Positions 11,859-23,658 of a DNA stretch of 64,000 bases are shown one piece after another. Source of the DNA: Bromus sterilis (Eukaryota > Streptophyta > Magnoliopsida > Poales > Poaceae); contig OX465599.1 of the NCBI GenBank assembly GCA_950022295.1, positions 282,617,501 to 282,681,500 on the forward strand. Reading direction: 5' to 3'. The first letter of the stretch is position 1. Each line of letters starts with the position of its first letter. The translations under genes and the position numbers were made by a program. The notes below the pieces were generated by a model. That model was given only the letters and a program-made list of their open reading frames with translations. It did no database searches and was not told the origin of the DNA.

Positions 11859-13620
11859 TGATGGTACGAATTCTCGTCCCTCGTTGGTTACCCAAAGTGG
11901 AAGGTTGAGATGTAGACAGCAGCAAGTTTCCCTTAGAGAAGATGCTAAGGTTTAGTATCGAACCAGTAGGACTCCAACAGATACAAGAAGGTGGTGAAGT
12001 GAAAAATGGCGTCGTTCACAACTCAGGGTTGCTTACTTCACCTGGACCTGCACACACAACAAATAACTTTGCTTCCCAGCGAGTACAGAGGAGTTGTCAA
12101 TTCCTCCGGCCTTGTTGTTTACAAAGGATAAAACGCACGGGATAATAATGATAGTGATAGCAACGGAAAAGTAAATAAAGCAGTAAATAAATAGTGGGTG
12201 TAAGAAGTATTGGAAATATGGACCGGGGTCCTATGATGTTCACTAGTGATGTCTCTCTCCCAAAAGACGATAAAATAGCCATGAGAGGTAAACAAATTAC
12301 AGCTGGGCAATTGACAGGATTATGTGCGCAAACCAATGCTAATTATGCTATAAAGAAAGGAAGAGGCTCAAAAGCATGGGCGGTACGCCAAGACAAGTAG
12401 ACTGAAATCTATCTGCATCTACCTACTAATCATCCACCTTGAGATATCTATCCAGAACATCTCGCTGGTATTAAGTTGTGAATCCCACCCAAAGTGTAAA
12501 CTCAAAGCAACGGACAACTGCATTAAAGAACTTTGCATAAAGTAAACAATCCTTGCACCCGCAAGTACAAGCACCGTTGTTTTCCCCCTTGTGGCAACAA
12601 CACATCCCCTAGACCCATGTTTCTGTCACTCAAGCTAGTCATCAGGGGGCATGAACCCACAATCATGCATAACGCTCCCTCTTGGAGTCACTACCTACTA
12701 CTTGGCCAAAGCAATAAACAACAACGGAGAACATGCAAGAATTACTCTAGAACATAAATATAAAAGAGGAGAATCAAATATATTACTCAAACACAATATG
12801 AACATAATCTCATAATCCATCGGATCCCAACAAACTCAGCATAGCAACAACAGAAATATTACATATGTGCCTCGATCATGTAGGGCAGCTCACGAGGTCT
12901 AATCCATGAAGAACAAAGAGGGGAGGAGAACATCACATAGTTACTGATCATAGACCCATAGTCCAAGGTGGACTACTCACGGTTCATCTGGGAAGCATCC
13001 ATGGTGGTGGAGAAGCTCCCGGAGGTGGTTCCTCCTTCCGGCAGGGTGCCGGGAAGAGGTCTTCTGGTGCTCCCGATCTTGGAAGCGCGGCGGCGGCGGA
13101 ACAGAGGAGAGATCGCGAAAAAGGGTTCCTGTCCCGGGGGTTTCACGTCACGAGGAATAAATAGGCGAAAGGGGGCAGCCAGGGGGGCCACCAGGGGTCC
13201 AGGTGCCCCACTGGCGCGGCCCCACCCTAGGGCGCGCCGGGAGGGCGCCTGGGGCCCTGGTGATTCCCAAAGCTTCTTCTGCGCTGATTTTTTATTGGAT
13301 TTTCCTGAATTTTTGGAGCACTTTTTATTGGATTTTTCCCGAATCCTGGCTCCCCTCTGGCCCCTCGCAGGATCTTCGCAAAGCTTCCGGTACGCTGATT
13401 TTTCCTATATTTTTCCCGGAATTTTTCTGGTACTTTTTATATGGGGGAAACCTGAAATAGAAAAACAGCAGAAAACAGGAACTGGCACTGGGGTGCACTG
13501 AGTTAATAGGTTAGTCCAAATATTGATCAAAGTTGTATGGAAGTTCATCAATATCATAGCAATATCACACAAAAGAGGCATTGAGCAAGCAAAAATTATA
13601 GATACGTTTTGGACGTATCA
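11859..13620 (-). mobile_element. Athila-lineage gypsy LTR 3, 5' LTR of element B
   Basis: This is a 1762-bp LTR with TG...CA ends (TGATGGTACG at 11859; TGATACGTCC on the minus strand at 13620). It is longer than its relatives because about 110 bp is duplicated near 13279-13440: the motif ACGCTGATTTTT ... ACTTTTTAT occurs twice. It is the right edge of the tandem array. The flank begins CCCGC, and its left-hand partner is outside the window. Confidence 0.88.
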
Positions 13621-14168
13621 CCCGCCGATGCTTTCTGGCAGCTCGCCCTTTTTCGATGCCAATCTTTGGTCTTTGGTGTTGCTCTGCTCTTGGTGGTCGT
13701 CTTCGGTGCGTGAGGATTGTCTGGTTCCGCTCCAGCGGCTGTTCAGAAACCAGCCATCCAAATTCTAGGGTGAATTTGTCCATCATTCAACGGTGCGGCG
13801 CCTTCGATCCAGGCGAGGAGGCACGGGCCTTCTTTGATGATGGACTTGGATCGGATGTGCCTTCTCCAGCCTTGGCGCTCGGCAACGGCAAGCCTCGCTC
13901 TATCGTCGGTTCCCTCTTTTGAGCCGGCTTTCGCCTTCTCCTCGAATGTGTGCGTGTGTAAAAGGACCTGGCTCCTCAACCTATGAGATTTTTTCTGTTC
14001 ATTAGATACATAGCTTGTTGTAGGCGAGTTTTGTGAGTTGCTTCCCGGCATTCTTGTATCATCTGCCGGTTCTTTCGGGTGTTGGTGTTGTAATACTGCG
14101 TTGTAATTCTGGCCGTTGTTGGCTTTGTTAATTCAAAGTCGGTCTCTTCTTGAGCCTTCGTTCTAAAA
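13621..14168 (+). mobile_element. LINE 3' end, 5' part missing
   Basis: This non-coding stretch has the look of a plant LINE 3' untranslated region on the plus strand. It has many short GT-rich phrases, then GGCTTTGTTAATTCAAAGTC and a short A-rich end (TTCTAAAA) at 14168. The left side is cut by the gypsy array at 13620. The right side joins a coding-like host segment. The exact boundary is judged by eye. Confidence 0.55.
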
Positions 14169-14330
14169 TAGAGCGAGACGACTGCGATCGCCAGCAGGAG
14201 GACGATCGGGATGGCGACGGCGACGGAGACCTTCCACGACGACGGGTTTCTCTTGTGTGGCTTCATGGTCAAGGTCGAGGAGGAGGCGGGTGAGTCCAGG
14301 ACGCTACGGTAACTACAGACAGACCGCATG
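14169..14330 (-). pseudogene. Possible first exon of a host type II membrane-protein gene, disrupted
   Basis: Read on the minus strand, ATG at 14266 opens MKPHKRNPSSWKVSVAVA, followed by a strongly hydrophobic stretch (IPIVLLLAIAVVSLYF). That is the layout of a short basic cytosolic tail and one transmembrane anchor, as in many Golgi enzymes. GC-rich codon use differs from the surrounding transposons. The frame runs on into the LINE at 14168, so the gene is cut after about 34 codons. An in-frame upstream ATG exists at 14329. I do not recognise the family. It could also be a captured fragment. Confidence 0.4.
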
Positions 14331-14360
14331 GAAGAAGAAGAAGAAGAAGAAGAAGAAGAA
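14331..14360 (+). repeat. (GAA)10 microsatellite
   Basis: Ten perfect GAA triplets lie directly upstream of the putative exon at 14169-14330. On that gene's strand this is a TTC/CTT run, common in plant 5' untranslated regions. Confidence 0.95.
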
Positions 14361-14570
14361 TGTGTGCATGCAGCGTGTGCCGTGTGCAGGTAGCTAGCTT
14401 ACTTACTCCTCGTGGCGGGGGTCAAAGCGCGGGTAAAGCCATGTCTCCTTTGGCGACGGACGTAGATTGAACTTGCCTCGTTCCATACTTTAAGACTCTG
14501 AATATGATGAAGCATTCTCCTCCGTGCCTTCTTTCTCAATTATGATGGTTTTATCGTATTCATTTCTTTC
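14361..14570. other. Unassigned low-copy-like spacer
   Basis: No repeat family or coding sequence is recognised here. It lies upstream of the putative exon at 14169-14330 and could be its promoter. It ends at the poly-T run of the next LINE. Confidence 0.4.
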
Positions 14571-14681
14571 TTTTTTTTGAGAAAAACTAGCTATTACAGG
14601 TTAAACCGTATGGTTTTCTCGATCCTTTTGGAGCTGGTCTTGAACGAAGTCAGGGGCGCTGCCAATCATCTTCAGGTCATT

Positions 14682-15165
14682 TTATCCCCTAGCCTTGGCC
14701 GCGAGGAGATGTGCCACCTTATTCCCGTCTCTGCCTGAGGCTCTGATCTCGACAACTCTGAAGAGTTTTAGGGCTTCCCGTATGTCACAGATAGGAGCAC
14801 AGAAAGCCGCCTTTGGTATGTCATCCAACAGGATCTCCCGGACCACAGCCAAGCAGTTCATCTCAAGCACGATGGCACCATTGTATATTTTTGCAAGCTC
14901 TCGGATCCCAACGAGCGAGCCTTAGCTTCTGCCTCTCCTACTGACTTACTGCAATCCATCTTTCTGCTGACGGCCAAGAAAACGAGTCCTTCGTGGTTCC
15001 TGGTAATGGCTCCTGCAGTGCACTCGCCAGAGGGCGCCAGGAAAGACGCATCCGAGTTTAGTTTAACCTTTCCCACCCTAGGGGCGATCCATTGAGTCGG
15101 GGCTGGGTTCCCACTCGCCATGCCAGGGTCCGGACAGCACACGCATCCATTGTCGACACAACTAC
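14682..15165 (-). pseudogene. LINE ORF2 RNase H-like domain (fragment)
   Basis: Two reading frames together give a plant LINE RNase H-like domain. The upstream frame (about 15142-14858) contains KLNSDASF with the first catalytic Asp, AGAITRNHEG and EAEAKA. The downstream frame (14870-14682) contains LEMNCLAVV, where most relatives have an Asp in place of Asn, and NKVAHLLAAKA. A frameshift near 14870 and another near 15090 break it. It continues the LINE ORF across the copia insertion. Confidence 0.8.
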
Positions 15166-15302
15166 TGTAAAAACGTGATTGATGAAGGGTTTCGCACAGC
15201 CCAATAGGGGTGCGTTGATCTCATTATATAGCAACATATGAATACATGTACATGACGTATACGAAGAGGTTTCTACAAACGTATACAATCTGGATTCTAA
15301 CA
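15166..15302 (-). repeat. 3' LTR of the copia element
   Basis: Direct repeat of 20026-20162 with a single visible difference (CACAGCCC against CACAACCC). It is flanked on the left by the target duplication ACTAC. Confidence 0.93.
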
Positions 15303-15315
15303 CCCTCCCTCAATC

Positions 15316-18300
15316 TTAACCGGTGTCAAGAAGGTTGAGATTGCGCCGACAAACTTCAAACAAGGGAAGTGGCAACGGCTTAGTGAAAATGTCCGCAAGT
15401 TGATCTTTTGATGAGATGAACTTGATTTGCAACAACTTTTGTGCAACTCTTTCTCTCACAAAGTGAAAATCAACTTCGATATGCTTCGTCCTTGCATGGA
15501 AGACAGGATTGCATGAAAGATATGTAGCTCCAATATTATCACACCATAAAACTGGAGGTACGTCTTGAGGAACACCCAATTCTCGCAGCAAAGATTGTAC
15601 CCAAATAAGTTCAGCAGTAGCATTAGCAACAGCTTTGTACTCGGCTTCTGTACTACTCCGAGAAACAGTGGCTTGCTTGCGAGCATTCCAAGCGATCAAG
15701 TTGGAACCAAAGAACACAGCATATCCCCCCGTAGATCGCCTATCATCAGGACTCCCTGCCCAGTCTGCATCAGAGAAAGCAGACAACACTCCAGAGGTGG
15801 TCGGTCGAAGATGCAACCCAAAAGATACAGTGAGACGAACATAACGCATGATTCGTTTTACTGCAGACCAGTGTGTGTCACGAGGTGCATGAAGATACTG
15901 GCAGACACGGTTAACTGCAAAGGAAAGATCTGGTCGAGTAATAGTAAGATATTGTAGCCCACCAACAACACTGCGATATTCTGTAGCATCACCAGGCGAA
16001 AGAAGAATACCAACGTCAGCAGAGAGCTTATCTATCACAGTCATGGGTGTTGTGGAAGGTTTACATTTCAGCATACCGGCACGACGAAGAAGATCAAGAG
16101 AATATTTCTTTTGAGTGAGTGAGAGACCAGCAGCAGTAGGAGTCACTTCTATCCCCAAAAAATAGTGAAGAGGGCCAAGATCCTTAACAGCAAAATCAGA
16201 TCGAAGACCAAGTATGAGTTTATCAGTTGCAGTAGGCGAAGAACTGATAAGGATAATATCATCAACATAAACCAAAAGCTACATCGTGAGCTCAGGGCGC
16301 TGAAGAAGGAACAGAGAAGTATCAGCAGTAGAGGGGACAAATCCATGAGACCGAAGGGCAGAACCGAGACGAGCATGCCAAGCACGAGGCGCCTGTTTGA
16401 GACCATAGATTGCTTTAATGAGCCGACAGAGATGATGTGGTCGATCAGGATCAACAAAACCAGGGGGTTGTCTCATGTAAACCTCTTCCTCTAAGACTCC
16501 ATGAAGAAAAGCATTTTGGACATCCAGTTGCCGTATAGACCAACCACGAGTAACTGCCAATGAGAGAAGAAGGCGAATAGTGGTGGGCTTGATAACAGGA
16601 CTGAAAGTATCTTCATAATCAAGCCCATGTCGTTGTTTGAACCCTTTGGCAACCAGTCGTGCCTTGTAGCGTTCAATAGATCCATCAGCATGTTTCTTTA
16701 TTTTGAAAACCCATTTAGAATCGATCACATTGACCCCAGAAGGAGGAGAAACAAGTTGCCAAGTGTCATTGCGTTGCAGCGCGAGAAACTCTTGTTCCAT
16801 GGCATCTCGCCAGTGAGGGATGGTCATCGCTGCTTGAAAATGACGCGGTTCGGACGTCGGATCAGAAGCAGCTTGCGCCATGCACGTAGCAAGCCAAGCA
16901 ACTGTGCCGTCAGTGCGTTGCTTTGGCTGCACGACACCACTTTGAATGCATGTGTGTACCCGACGATTAACTACAGGAGTCGGCAGAGCGGACGTTATCT
17001 GTTCATACACAGGCGACGACACATCATGGCCAGTTGCATGTGTGTGTTGCGTAGAGGAGCTTGGTTGGATCTCTGCATGTGTGTGTTGTGTACAAGAGCT
17101 TGGCTCAATCTCCAGCGCTGGACACTCAGTGGTCTGTACAGCCACGCGCGTCCCATTAGAATCAGGGGTCGCTGGAGACTCGATGCACGGCTCCGGCTCA
17201 ACGTGCATTTCGGCTGAGGTCGGCTCAGCCCGAGTCGCCGTTGCATGGCGCTGCATATGATCGACATCCCGCGTAATTGATGTATCATCTAGCAGTTCTA
17301 GTTGTGCACCTCGCCCAGTACCTGCACCATGAGAAGGAAGCAAAAGAGGAGAATATGCAACATCTACAAATTGGTCAGACAAAGGAAGCGATGGAGAAGT
17401 AGAAGTGGAGGGAGTTTGTGGGGCAGAAAAATTAGAAAAAGGATAAAGATTCTCATCAAAGACAACGTCACGGGATATATAGACGCGATTAGACGGAACA
17501 TGGAGACACTTGTACCCTTTATGAAGAGAACTATACCCAAGGAACACACATTTTTTGGATCGAAACTCGAGCTTGTGGCGGTTATAAGGACGAAGGTGTG
17601 GCCAGCAAGCACAACCAAAAACCTTGAGGAATGTATAGTCAGGTGTTTCTTGGAGTAGACACTCAACGGGTGTTTTCATGTCTAGAACTCGTGTGGGAAG
17701 CCTGTTAATCAGAAAACAAGCTGTAGAAAAAGCATCGGTCCAAAAACGAAAAGGTACAGATGCATGTGCCAGGAGAGTTAGACCGGTTTCCACTATGTGT
17801 CGATGCTTGCGTTCAGCGGAGCCATTTTGTTGATGTGTATGTGGACAAGACACATGATGTGTAATCCCAAGTTTCTCAAAGAATGTGTTGAGGTTGCCAT
17901 ATTCCCCACCCCAGTCGGATTGGACATGAAGAATTTTATGGTTAAGTAGACGCTCAACATGAGTTTGAAATTGGAGAAAAACATTGAAAACATCCGCCTT
18001 GCGCTTAAGAAAATAAAGCCAAGTAAAACGACTATAAGCATCAATAAAACTGACATAGTAGTTGTGACCACTAACTGAAGTTTGGGCAGGATCCCATACA
18101 TCTGAAAACACAATCTCAAGAGGAGATGTAACCACACGACTAGACAATGAGAACGGAAGCTGATGACTTTTGCCTTGCTGACAGGCATCACACACAGACT
18201 CATCTTTATTGCTAGACTCGACCGGAAGTTGATGACGGCGAAGGACATGACGCACAATGGGAGTGGCTGGATGACCGAGACGTGAATGCCACTGAGACGG

Positions 18301-20002
18301 CTTAACACAAACACTACTGAAGGCACTGAACTTGGAAGGCGCATCAAGCGGATAGAGACCATGCTGGAAGTGACCTCTAAGAAGGATGTCCTTCGTTTCG
18401 CGATCCTTAACAAAGACATCAAAAGGGTGAAATTCAACAAAGACGTCATTGTCATGAGTAAGTCGAGGAACAGAAAGAAGATTACGTGTAACATCAGGAA
18501 CATGAAGAACATTGTGAAGTTGAAGCTCCCTGGATGTACTAGTTGGAAGAGAGGATTGACCAATATGTGTAATGTGCATACCTGACCCGTTTGCAGTGTG
18601 AACCTTGTCGTGGCCGAGATAGGGTTGACTTGAGTGTAGCTTGTCCATCTCATTGGTCATATGATCTGTAGCTGCTGTGTCCATGTACCAGCTTGCATCA
18701 ATGGGGTAGGAGGGAGTGTGACCGTGACCATAACCAGAGCCCGAGCCAATGGGTCCTTGAGTAGCCATGGCAGCCTGCTTCTCGTTATTGCGTCCATCGT
18801 TGCCGATCCCCAAAAAATCACGCTTGAAGCGTTTATGACAGCGAGATGCAACATGTCCCTGAAACCCACATAGCTGACACGTGGGACGACCACCACTAGG
18901 ACTACCGCATGTAGGACAACATGCTCCAGAAGGCTTGTTGTTGGTGTAGTTTTGCTGCGGCTGGGATGGTGAGGGAAGGATTGGCTTGGCCCCAGAAGCA
19001 GATGTGTTCCCACCAGCGCGGTAGGGTTGTCGGGCACCACCACGAGTCACATTATTAGCGGAGGAGAAACCACCATGAGCCTCAACCGATCGGCGAGACT
19101 CGATGCGCTGCTCAGTCTGAAGAAGACGAGCATAGAGGTCACGGGGAGGCATTGGAGTGTCACGTCCTTGGACGACCTCAACCAGTGAGTCATAGTCACC
19201 ATCCAAGCCATCCAAAATAAATCCAGTGAACTCTTCATCAGAGAGAGGTTTCCCAATGGCAGCAAGGGTATCCGCGATGGTTTTAACTTTGTTAAAGTAG
19301 ACCGTGGCGGACAGATCAAGCTTCTTAGTCTCTTGAAGTTGTCGACGAAGAGCCATGAAGCGTGCCGTGGATTGAGAGGAAAAACTGCTCTCTAGGGTTG
19401 TCCAGGCGTCCTGGGAGGATTGGGCGAACAGAATCATACCGGCCACCCCCCTCCGTCAATGATGACTGGAGCGCCGAAAGGATGGCTTGATCCTGCTGCA
19501 TCTAGATCGTGTGCAGCCTATTAGGAACCAGGTGCTGTGAGCCATCAGTAGTGGTGGCGACGACGGTTGGTGACGGACACGGCAGTGATCCATCAACGTA
19601 GCCGAGAAGATTGTGGCTGCGGAGGAGAGGAAGAACTTGCGCGCGCCAGTACAGGAAGTTGTCCACAGAGAGCTTGATCGTCAGTAGATGGGCAAAGTGG
19701 AACGGCGCTGGAGCGGGCACATCAGGTGTCACTGACGGGCCAACGAGATCGGGCCGAACTGCGGCAGCCAAAGGTGTTGAAGGAGCAAACGGCATCACCC
19801 CAGCCATGAAGGAGCCGAGGTTGCCGACGCTGGATGAGCCAGCAAGGGTGCTGGCGACGAGGGCGTTCTGCACGCCGTTGGTGCCGGCGAGGAGAGCAGC
19901 CAGGGTGGGAGAGAAAATCCCCCTCGTGGGGGTAGCGGCTGAGGGAGCAACGGCGGAAGTCGACGGGGCGACGGCGGCAGCAGAAGGAGCAGCGGAAGAC
20001 AT
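15316..20002 (-). pseudogene. Copia gag-pol polyprotein with two stops and a frameshift
   Basis: Domains in order: Gag (from MSSAAPSAAA at 20002), zinc knuckle (CQLCGFQGHVASRC), protease (DTAATDH, Ala where Gly is usual), GAG-pre-integrase (WHSRLGHP), integrase (QSDWGGEYG and ERKHRH of the D,D,E triad), reverse transcriptase (KARLVAKGF, LDVQNAFLHG, YVDD) and copia RNase H (SDADWAG, STEAEYKA, KHIEVDFHF). Three lesions are visible: a TAG stop at about 19502, one extra G in a G-run near 19450 shifting the frame, and a TAG stop at 16279-16281 a few codons before the polymerase YVDD. The remaining open stretches are 166, 1055 and 319 residues. Confidence 0.92.
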
Positions 20003-20025
20003 GTTCGTAACCTAATCTGATACCA

Positions 20026-20162
20026 TGTAAAAACGTGATTGATGAAGGGTTTCGCACAACCCAATAGGGGTGCGTTGATCTCATTATATAGCAACATATG
20101 AATACATGTACATGACGTATACGAAGAGGTTTCTACAAACGTATACAATCTGGATTCTAACA
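20026..20162 (-). repeat. 5' LTR of the copia element
   Basis: This 137-bp LTR lies next to the methionine-tRNA primer site at 20011-20025 and is followed on the right by the target duplication ACTAC. Confidence 0.93.
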
Positions 20163-21321
20163 ACTACCGAGCACTTGGTTCGCTATGGACAGTTCCTCCC
20201 AGTAGCGGACCAGGAAGTGCACAGAGTCAGTGATGTTCTCTTTACCGTTGCCGAAGATGAAGTTATCCCGAAGATGCCAACTCCTCCATAGCAGGAGAAA
20301 AAATTGTGCCCATGCTTTTTCAGATTCCGTGCTTAACAATAGTTGTATCCAATCTTCACCGGTATCCCTGAATTTGTCCTCCGATGGTAGGCACCACACT
20401 TCTCATTGCCTGCCGAAGGGCTCTACTCTTAGTACAGCGGACGAGAGCGTGGAATTCATCCTCATCCCCGGTGCCGAAGATGGGGCAGGTAGCATCATGG
20501 GTGATGGTTCGTCGATGCTTGTTCTTCTTCGTCGCCCATGAGCTTGTGGCCACTCTCCAGCCAAAGATTTTAACTTTTTCGGGGGCTTTGGTCTTCCAGA
20601 TGACATCCCATATTGGCCTGTCCGCGGTCCCAGACGCAGAGCTCGACGCAATATCCATCACTGAGGGTCGTAAGGATGCCGCAAGACGGTAGGCGCTCTT
20701 CACAGAGAAGATACCATTCCTTTCAAAATGCCAGGTGATAGTGTCCTCCATATCGCATGTGGGAAGCGGAAGTTCTCAGATTTCATCCGCATCAAAGGGA
20801 TAAAAGATCTGCTTAATTAGCTCCACGTTACACTCTTTACGATCTTGGTGGATCAATTGGCTAACCCAGCGAAGTCTTGATCTCCGGATGAAGGTCGCAG
20901 GTTTGAGCCCACTTTGTCTAGGGGTCCATTGGTCTCTGGTTATTTGTATCTTGCTGCCATCCCCAACCCTCCATATCAGCCCCTTTTTGAGCAATTCTAG
21001 CCCGAAGGAGATAGATCTCCAAACCGGGGACACGTCGCTAGCAAACACGGTATCCAACAGGTTGCCATTCGGGTAATATTTGGATTTGAGGATACGGGCA
21101 CAAAGGGATTCCGGTTTCTGGATTAACCTCCATCCCTGCCTGGTAAGCAGTGTTTGGTTGAACAGGTGCATGTCTCTGAAGCCAGACACCCATAGTGTAT
21201 GTTGGTAAGGCTTGGATAACAGATTTGCCATGAACTTCTTTAGCCGCAAACGACTTGTATTTCTCAGACCAGTCGTTGCATCTCTTTTCAAACCTGTCCA
21301 TGATCGGCTGGAACTGTCCAT
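20163..21321 (-). pseudogene. LINE ORF2 C-terminal part with zinc-binding (zf-RVT) domain
   Basis: This region continues the LINE reverse transcriptase. The segment with GFRDMHLFNQTLLTRQGWRL and LLKKGLIWRVGDGSKI (21321-20776) is the usual post-polymerase region. Then WHFERNGIFSVKSAYRLA, KVKIFGWRVA and CPIFGTGDEDEFHALVRC (20751-20356) form the zf-RVT domain, and WAQFFLLLWRSWHLRDNFIF follows. Frames change near 20760 and 20380. It joins the RNase H part at 15165 once the copia element is discounted. Confidence 0.82.
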
Positions 21322-22921
21322 CCTTCATTCTCCCCTCTGGTGTAGGGAGGCCCAGATATTTGCTTTCAAACGAGGATGTTTCCACACCCAGTATCTCCTT
21401 AATCTCATCGCAGGTTCCCTTAGGACAATTCACATTGAACAACAGGGAGCACTTGTTGCTACTCAGAAGCAGGCCGGTTCCCCTCTGAAACTTCTGGATA
21501 ACCTCTTTGACACTTTTGGCTTGATCCGGGGCGGCCTTGAAGAACACAAGACTATCATCCGCGAACAACAAGTTTGAAACACCTGGGCTGTTTCTAGCAA
21601 TTTTGATCGGGGTCAGACAGAGAGAGTCGGTTTTGTCTTGCAGGAGATGAATCAATCCTTCAGCCACAAAGAGGAATAAATAAGGGTTGAGGGGGTCCCC
21701 TTGACGGAGGCCACGCGAGGGAGAGAAGGTCTCCAAAAGTTCACCATTGAACTTGACTGTATAGCGTACGGTGCTAACACATTTCATCACCCAGGACACC
21801 CATTTGTCACAAAATCCAACTTTTTTAAGGGCCTCCTCAAGGAAAAACCAATCCACTCTGTCATAAGCCTTGGCAAGGTCCATTTTGTAGGCACAAAAGG
21901 ATCCCCTAACAGTCTTGTCATGTTGGATCTTGTAGAAGCATTCAAATGCTATGATAGCATTGTCCGTTATCAACCGCCCTGGGATGAAGGCGCTCTGGGT
22001 CTCAGCAATAACATCATCAAGGAGAGGGCGCATCCTATTTACTAAGCATTTGGAGATGATTTTATAGATAACGTTACAAAGACTGATGGGTCGGAAGTCC
22101 TTGAGGGTTTGGCTGTCTTTTCCTTTTGATATGAGCACAATTACCGTATCATTTAAACCTTCCGGCATCACTCCCGTACAAAAGAAGGATTTGACAGCGG
22201 CGATCACATCTTCTTTGATCGTTCCCCAGTTCCTTTGAAAAAACCTTGTGGGGAGTCTGTCACAGCCCGGGGCCTTGAGCGGGCCGATCTGAAAGAGGGC
22301 GTTCCCAATTTCCTCATCCGTGAAGCTTTGGGTAAGAGCCACATTCATGTCCTCGCTGATCTTGCATTGGAACAGGCTCAACAACTCTTGGGGGTTAACC
22401 GTCTCATCTCTGGTGAAGAGGTTCTTAAAGAAGGAGGTCGTTATTTCATGTAGCTTATCCCTGTTTTCCTCCCACTCGCCATCTTCATTTTTCAGTTTTG
22501 TGATTGAATTCTTCTTCCGTCTCCAAGTAGCCTTCCGCTGGAACCATTTAGTGTTTCGGTCGCCTTTGAGAAGATACGTAGCACGGGATCGTTGCCTCAA
22601 CATGATCTCCTCACGTAGAAGTAATTCATCCAGCCGGCTTGCCAGCCCCTTGATTTCCGCTTGCTGGCTGGGCCTTGACGGTTGGCTCCATAATCTCTTT
22701 AGCTTTCCCCTAATAGCAGTTGTCTCTCTGATCACCGAACCAAAGTCTCGCTTTGCCCATTCATTCAAGTCTGTTTGCAGTGACTTGATCTTTGTAAGTA
22801 GCCCATCCAGCGAATTTGCTTGGCCACTGTCCTTCCAAGATTTGGCAATTGTGGGTTGAAGCGAGCTAACCCGATCCAACATTTCTTCATAGCGGAACGC
22901 ACCGTTGCAGCTGCTGCCCAC
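21038..22921 (-). pseudogene. LINE reverse transcriptase domain
   Basis: This 627-residue open stretch holds the complete polymerase core of a plant L1-like LINE: FRPISLCNVIYKI (276-288), a first catalytic Asp at KMDLAKAYD (348), GLRQGDPL (404-411) and FADD (453-456). It nicks and copies at the target together with the endonuclease encoded upstream. The frame leaves the conserved sequence near 21190, so the downstream domains are in another frame and the protein is truncated. I mark it as a pseudogene although the polymerase motifs are intact. Confidence 0.88.
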
Positions 22922-22927
22922 AGGCCT

Positions 22928-23658
22928 TCATTCTTTCTTGTTACTAAAACGAAGGAGGAGGGGGAAGTGGTCAGACCGACTAGAGCAGACATGCTCGACA
23001 GTAGCAGCCGGGTACACCTCGTACCACTCCACATTCGCGACCCCCCGGTCAAGCCTGGCCTTTACATTGTCTCCTCCCTCCCTCTTGTTATCATATGTCC
23101 ACACCGGCCCTTTAAACCCCAGGTCGAAAAGCTTGCAGTCCGAGAGGGCTTGTCTAAAGTTTCCCATCTGTCTCGCTGGTCGTTTGGCTCGTGATAGGTG
23201 TTCACTTTGCCACATGGTTTCGTTGAAGTCCCCTATCATTAACCAAGGAGTATTGTTTGTGTTGTTGAGCCTGCGCAAAAGTTCCCACATGTGGTGACGC
23301 TCATTGCTTTTAGGCTCACCATAAACAAAAGTGCCTCGCCATTGCGTGCTATCAGGTGTAAACCGAACCAAACATCAATGTACCTCGGGCCAACAGAGAG
23401 CTTCTTTATTTCTATGCTTTCATCATAAAAAAGGGCAAGACCACCACCCTTGCCATTGCCGGGTTGCATGATACAATGACGCAGGCCTAGCCTCCACTTG
23501 AGACCACTGACATGCTTATTGCTCTGCCGAGTTTCAGAAAGGAAAACTACCTTGGGCTTATATGTGTGCACCAGGCACACCAGCTCCTCTATCATATTCA
23601 TTTCATTCAATAGCACGTCGCCGAGAGACTCAAATTCAGGTGGCTTCACGTTACACAC
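22928..23658 (-). pseudogene. LINE APE-type endonuclease domain (frameshifted)
   Basis: Two overlapping frames give the endonuclease of LINE ORF2. The first (23658-about 23330) has FLSETR with the metal-binding Glu and GGGLALFYDE. The second (23371-22928) has WLMIGDFNE, ARLDRGVAN and SSRSDHFPLLL, the SDH active-site motif. A frameshift near 23340 separates them. The usual start of the domain (a WNCRGL-type sequence) is not seen, so the 5' end is degraded. Confidence 0.83.

Larger units (their letters stand above)
15166..20162 (-). mobile_element. Complete copia retrotransposon with 137-bp LTRs
   Basis: The two 137-bp LTRs (15166-15302 and 20026-20162) start TGTTAGAATCC on the minus strand and differ at one base by eye. 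The 5-bp target duplication ACTAC lies at 15161-15165 and 20163-20167. Beside the 5' LTR (right), TGGTATCAGATTAGG (20011-20025) fits a methionine-tRNA primer site. Beside the 3' LTR (left), GAGGGAGGG (from 15303) is the polypurine tract. Short LTRs suggest the Ale/Hopscotch-like side of copia. It inserted in the LINE between its zinc-finger and RNase H regions. Confidence 0.93.

Noticed and set aside
16627..17658. Plus-strand ORFs of 100-196 codons across the copia element
   Set aside because: They are antisense frames of the polyprotein integrase/RT linker region.
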